Assembly: GCF_954871325.1 (NCBI RefSeq)
Contig: NC_088779.1
Location: 5,830,846-5,894,845, forward strand
DNA length: 64,000 nucleotides
Reading direction: 5' to 3'
DNA from: Gordionus sp. m RMFG-2023
Taxonomy: Eukaryota; Nematomorpha; Gordioida; Chordodea; Parachordodidae
Each line of letters opens with the position of its first letter. The first letter of the stretch is position 1. Below, in pieces: positions 59,530 to 64,000 of the stretch. A program made the translations under genes and the position numbers. The notes below the pieces were generated by a model. The model worked only from the letters and a program-made list of their open reading frames with translations, searched no databases and was not told the origin of the DNA.

Positions 59530-62500
59530 ATTTCTTAGTAAAATTTAATTACTTTTAATATTTTATATATTATAAGGCAATAAAGAGTCTACCAATTTTT
59601 TCCAAATTTAAATATATCTTAGCAAATATTTATATTTTTCCGAAAAAAAAAGAAATGATTTTTAAACCTTCCGATAACTTAATAAAGTGTCAAACATTCT
59701 AAAAAATAAATAACTAAAAAAATTGAGTTCTTCCTATATTTAAATTATTATAGGGGGGAGGACACAAAGGAATTTTTAACAAATAAAACAAAGAGGTTGC
59801 CATGACATCTTTTGACCTAAATAATTTGGCACTCTATTTCTATTTATATAAAAAAAGTTAAACTCAAATCTAAAACACACACTGCAATATCAGCATAAGG
59901 GTATATTGTAACGGAAAGAATATCAGGATGAGCGATAACGCTACGGCTTTTGCTTTGATAATATTTTAAAATCAATTTTTTGAGATCTTTCTAATATTAA
60001 ATAAATTATTATTTGGTAAGATTCGTGCGTTGGAAAATCAAAACTAGTCCTTTTGAATTTTTTTAATAAATCATCCTTCGATTTTAAATATTCTGTTAAT
60101 ATTTTTTGAAACTGGATGAGATATTATATATTTAATAACAAAAATGTTAATTTCGGTTTAAATATTAAAAATTTTAAAATTTCTCTCGAACAATGTTTTA
60201 TAATTGAGAGACTTGTAATTATCTTGGATTATTTATAATAATTAAAATCATAATTTTTGATAAGAAATAAAATAAAATATAGGTAATTTTGTACTTAGAT
60301 TTTGAAATTTTACAATATCTCTTCAAGCTAAAATAGTTTTCTATTTATTTTTTTATTATGTTTACATGCATTAAGTTTAAAAATTTCGGCAATCGCCACC
60401 ATAATTAATGCAATTCCTTTCTAAAATTGTGATTACCCAATCCAAATATGTTTAAAAATTTAAATAGATATTGGTCACATTTAACATACTTTTCCTATTT
60501 TAAATAGGCATTTTACTAATTTTTGCATAAACTAAATTATGAAATAAAAAATTTATTTCAATATTTCAAATTCACCAGTCCGTCCGCTCGTTTATTATTT
60601 TAAAAATTATTATATCCAATCCATTGCCAAATGTTTATTTTTTTGCCTGCCAGTCAAAAGTTCGCAGGTGGGAAAATATACCGTCTATTTTAAACCTTAA
60701 GTATGAATGTACACTATATTTAAACATCCATTAATAATTTACAATATTAAAGCAATTAATTTTTTTAAATGGCCATTTAGGATATTAGAAATAATTTTAT
60801 AAAAAGACCATTTTGGAAATTGATATCTCCTTTTTTTTATTACTAAACGTAACAAATTCTTACTGAATTAGTTTATGCATTATCATAATTTTACTGAATT
60901 ATAAATTCGGCGCGATTTATTTTTAAAAATAAAACTATCATTTTCCCATCAATAAATTATATTATTATTATATTAATAGCAATTGTTTGAGATAATATTA
61001 CTCAAAAAGGAAGTTAAATTTCAGTAATCTATAAAGTTTTTCATGAGTTCAAGCTTTCTTTTTACGTTTTTTTGGAATGGGGTCGGGGGAAATTATTATT
61101 TCCTTTTTGCTAATTTACAATTCATTAGATTATTACTTAAAAAACATATAGACCTCTTCAATTACAAATTAAAGTTGAAATCGAAATTGATTCGACTCAA
61201 ATATCTTATTAAATTATAAATATTAACTAGGATATCAAAATCACTTATCTTTTTTATATATAATCAAGGAAGCTCAGCAAATGATATGCGTAATCATATA
61301 TTTTTCCTAATCATTTCATACATAATTCTATACATATATATTTGTTAAGGATTCATTTTAAATATATTATTTTTAAATAATTATATAGTTTTTATATTCT
61401 TATGAAATTGTTTTATTATTATAAAAATATTTTAGTAAAATTTAAAAATAATTATGTCAAGTTAAACAATTTAAGGAAAGTTGTTTAAATTAAAAGTATA
61501 TATGGAAATATTTTACAACAAATCATATCGATACTGATTTCTGATTAAGAAAGTGTTTATTTGTCAGCATTGGGGGCGAGCCTAATTTTTCATGAGCATT
61601 CCAATCATGTCTACAGAAAAAAATTCACGTCCATTTACTTCCAAAGTTAAAATTTCTTAGTCCGATCCTCCCAATTTTATAAAAGGTAAAATATTTATCA
61701 AGCCCTTCACTAAAAAACAGTATTATTTTTAAAATATTATATTCTGTTTTATTTTTTACCATTATTTTATATGAAATAAATATTCATCTTTGAGTAATTA
61801 AGAATTCATTTATCAAGTCTACTCAATTTTTTTGTTAATTAGGAATTTTAAAATAAATTCGGTTTTGGATAAAGTCGTTTCATAGTAAAAAATATCTTAT
61901 TCTAAATTGTTAGGAAGGCGGTCAGATTTTTAAAGATATTCATTTTTAAAATTTTCCATAATTCATGCATAAATTATAATCCGGCCCAATCAAGCACGGA
62001 AATTTTTTAGCAAAACCCCTCTCATCCAATTATTGTTAGAAATTTAAAATTTATTTGCAATCAGGGTCAACAGGGATTTTAACAGCCAGCATTCAGCTTT
62101 CATTTGCCTTATATAGTTTAAATAAATAATTAAATTATGCTTGATTTACAATATATAACATGCTGCTGCTTGAATAAACGGAAGCAGTTGAATTTATTTA
62201 TTCGAATTTTATTATAAAAAAAAATATTCGATGGGTTAATAGTTTTCACTTGTGAATATTTATAATTTTTCCTTTGCTGGTTTTTCATTTAAATAATCTG
62301 ACTCATTCTTTTTAGTAATGACTAAAGACCTTAATGAAGAAAATAATGATTACCATATAATTAATTTTAATTTTAAAAGGGATCCTTATTATATATTTTT
62401 TCCCATTCAAATATTTCTTTATTTAAGTAAATATAACTATATCTTAATTATTATTTCTTATTATATAAACAGTGAGGATCTTTAAAAGTAAATTTAAAAT

Positions 62501-63030
62501 TCTCCTAATGATTAATACTATATATCTATATTTTTTTTAATTTTAAATTAAAAATCAGGGCGGCATTTTATATTTATTTGATTACACATAAGACTTCCAA
62601 TTTTAAATTTACTTAATACATTATAAAACATGTTTGGTTATTAGAAAAACATTACCTCAAAGATGAAATTTGAAATCATTAGTTTAAAATTTATCATAAA
62701 AGAACGATTGGAAATAATCCAAATATAGCGTAGAAAAAACCTCAATTTAATTACCTTTTTCAAATAGCTAAATCAAGATTTTAATTTAAAAAATATCCCC
62801 TAAACCTCGAGATTTTGTAGAGCTCCAAACTTTTGTGCAATTAATAAGGCAATAAAAATTTGATTAATTACCGGATTGCAAGTCTTTGATGAAGATAAAA
62901 TCTTACTTTTGGATTTTTTTTTTGATTTAAATTTGTTTGTCCAAATTTTTAGATTAGGTCTTGAGTTAGGACTGATTGTTACTAAATTATATTGATCAGA
63001 GATATCCACGTATTTATTATTTCAACATTG
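59530..63030. other. AT-rich non-coding DNA
   Basis: Frames are short and of low-complexity composition, such as a 69-codon minus-strand frame at 62,800-63,009. A GC-richer string GCATTGGGGGCGAGCC at about 61,567 has no inverted partner. No element or gene was recognised. Confidence 0.45.
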
Positions 63031-63700
63031 CTATAAATACTAAATCTTTGTTTAAGGTTGATGAAGTCCAGAGGTCATGTAGAGCTTGCCATCATAACAA
63101 GATACCAATTTTATCACGTCTTCTATTGTGAGGAAACAAAGAATTAGGTTAATTCGTAGATGGATTCCCCACTGAAAAGGCACGCTTTATGGGTATTGAA
63201 TAGAGTGTGCCGGGAGCTCACTCGCTTTTTCTGATTCATTGAAGGCAATGCCTGTCCGAGTCTGCCTGTTTGTGACATTTGCCACATTTGTGCGAGATGA
63301 ACAGTTGAAATATAAACAAATAACTAGCACAAAACCTAATTCCCGATCAATGAACTCAAGACCTAGGTTTTTAAATGGAATTGCCTACAAAATTTTATTA
63401 CCAGAACAAAAGTAGAATGATCGACAGCTTGCAAGAATGTAAAGATAATCAATTGCAATCATAGACACATTCCAATCTTTCTGATTGGTTGAAGTGGAAA
63501 GGGGAGCGTCATGTGCATTTGTTATAAGCCATAATAAGTTTATCTATGAATTAGAATGAGGGGCAAAAATAGCAGTACTCGCAAGCCAGGAAGAGATAAA
63601 TACTCTTATCAATAAGGCTATTCCAACTATAATTAGATTGCTATATTGAAAGTGGATAGTTCTGGCTTGAAGCAATGGTCATTTAAACATAGATTGACAA
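63031..63700. other. GC-richer stretch with weak coding-like composition
   Basis: The base composition rises above its surroundings and short protein-like pieces can be read on both strands (for example QMWQMSQTGRLGQALPSM on minus, CRACHHNKIPILSRLLL on plus). Stops are frequent in every frame. It could be a decayed transposon gene, but no family motif is visible. Confidence 0.25.
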
Positions 63701-64000
63701 TTTTTTGCCATTTCTTTTAATTTTAATTTATAAGTTTTGAGTTCCCCGCTAACAGCAGTAGGTTTAAAGACATAAAAATTTTGGAAAATTTTTTTTATTA
63801 GGAAATACGCCGTGTGGGCTGGTAGGGAATATAGTCCAATAAAGTTTTTTAAGATAATTAATTTTTTCTAAAATATTTTTGGCTCCTGTTACCACTCATA
63901 AGAAATTCGAAGTCGGAGATTTTATCTTGAATGATATTCCTAAAACTATAATTATTTACAAAGTCTGATTATAAGGGGAAGAATTTGGTTTTGTTTGACT
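63701..64000. other. AT-rich non-coding DNA to window edge
   Basis: No feature seen. Confidence 0.4.

Overview
This window looks like a gene-poor, transposon-rich piece of an AT-rich metazoan genome, most likely an invertebrate. By eye about three quarters of the bases are A or T, long stretches hold no open frame, and every coding signal I can recognise belongs to a mobile element: LINEs of at least three kinds, hAT DNA transposons and their MITEs, a Tc1/mariner relic, and Ty3/gypsy fossils. I see no recognisable host gene, tRNA, rRNA, operon or CRISPR array. The species cannot be named from this sequence.

Layout. 1-2.4 kb: the 5' part of a LINE on the minus strand, open for 181 codons up to the window edge, preceded by four tandem 202-bp monomers. 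2.4-15 kb: AT-rich DNA with a 3' LINE scrap (8.5 kb), a mariner transposase relic (11.3-11.6 kb) and an exon-like relic (4.5 kb). 15.2-20.1 kb: two diverged copies of one repeat; the second carries a 217-bp hAT MITE with a perfect 8-bp target duplication. 20.6-21.2 kb: a scrap of another LINE family. 21.8-28.1 kb: an hAT composite whose interior holds a gypsy fossil and a LINE copy with the inverted-5' layout typical of twin priming. 30.6-33.2 kb: two more MITE copies and a second gypsy fossil. 33.9-36.6 kb: an endonuclease-type LINE relic split by a 1,961-bp hAT element with perfect 8-bp target duplications.

38-45 kb: a coding-like relic, a LINE scrap, and the longest LINE copy of the window (42.2-44.9 kb: zinc finger, reverse transcriptase, second zinc finger, restriction-like endonuclease). 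45.6-47.1 kb: a third hAT element with perfect target duplication. 48.3-55.8 kb: four tandem units of about 1.49 kb, each made of two diverged halves; the last unit is split by an RT-bearing LINE. A related piece of that LINE, inverted and 5'-truncated with an 11-bp target duplication, lies at 57.5-58.5 kb. Blocks flanking the array recur at 39.8, 47.3 and 55.9 kb, so the array sits in a larger and older repeat structure. 58.9-59.5 kb: an inverted-repeat MITE-like element. The rest to 64 kb shows no firm feature.

The elements do not form a pathway. What the window records is an order of events: old tandem duplication of the 39-57 kb blocks, later amplification of the 1.49-kb units, then LINE and hAT insertions into them. 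The most notable points are the open LINE frame with tandem 5' monomers, the twin-primed copy of a restriction-endonuclease-type LINE, and the two-level tandem array.
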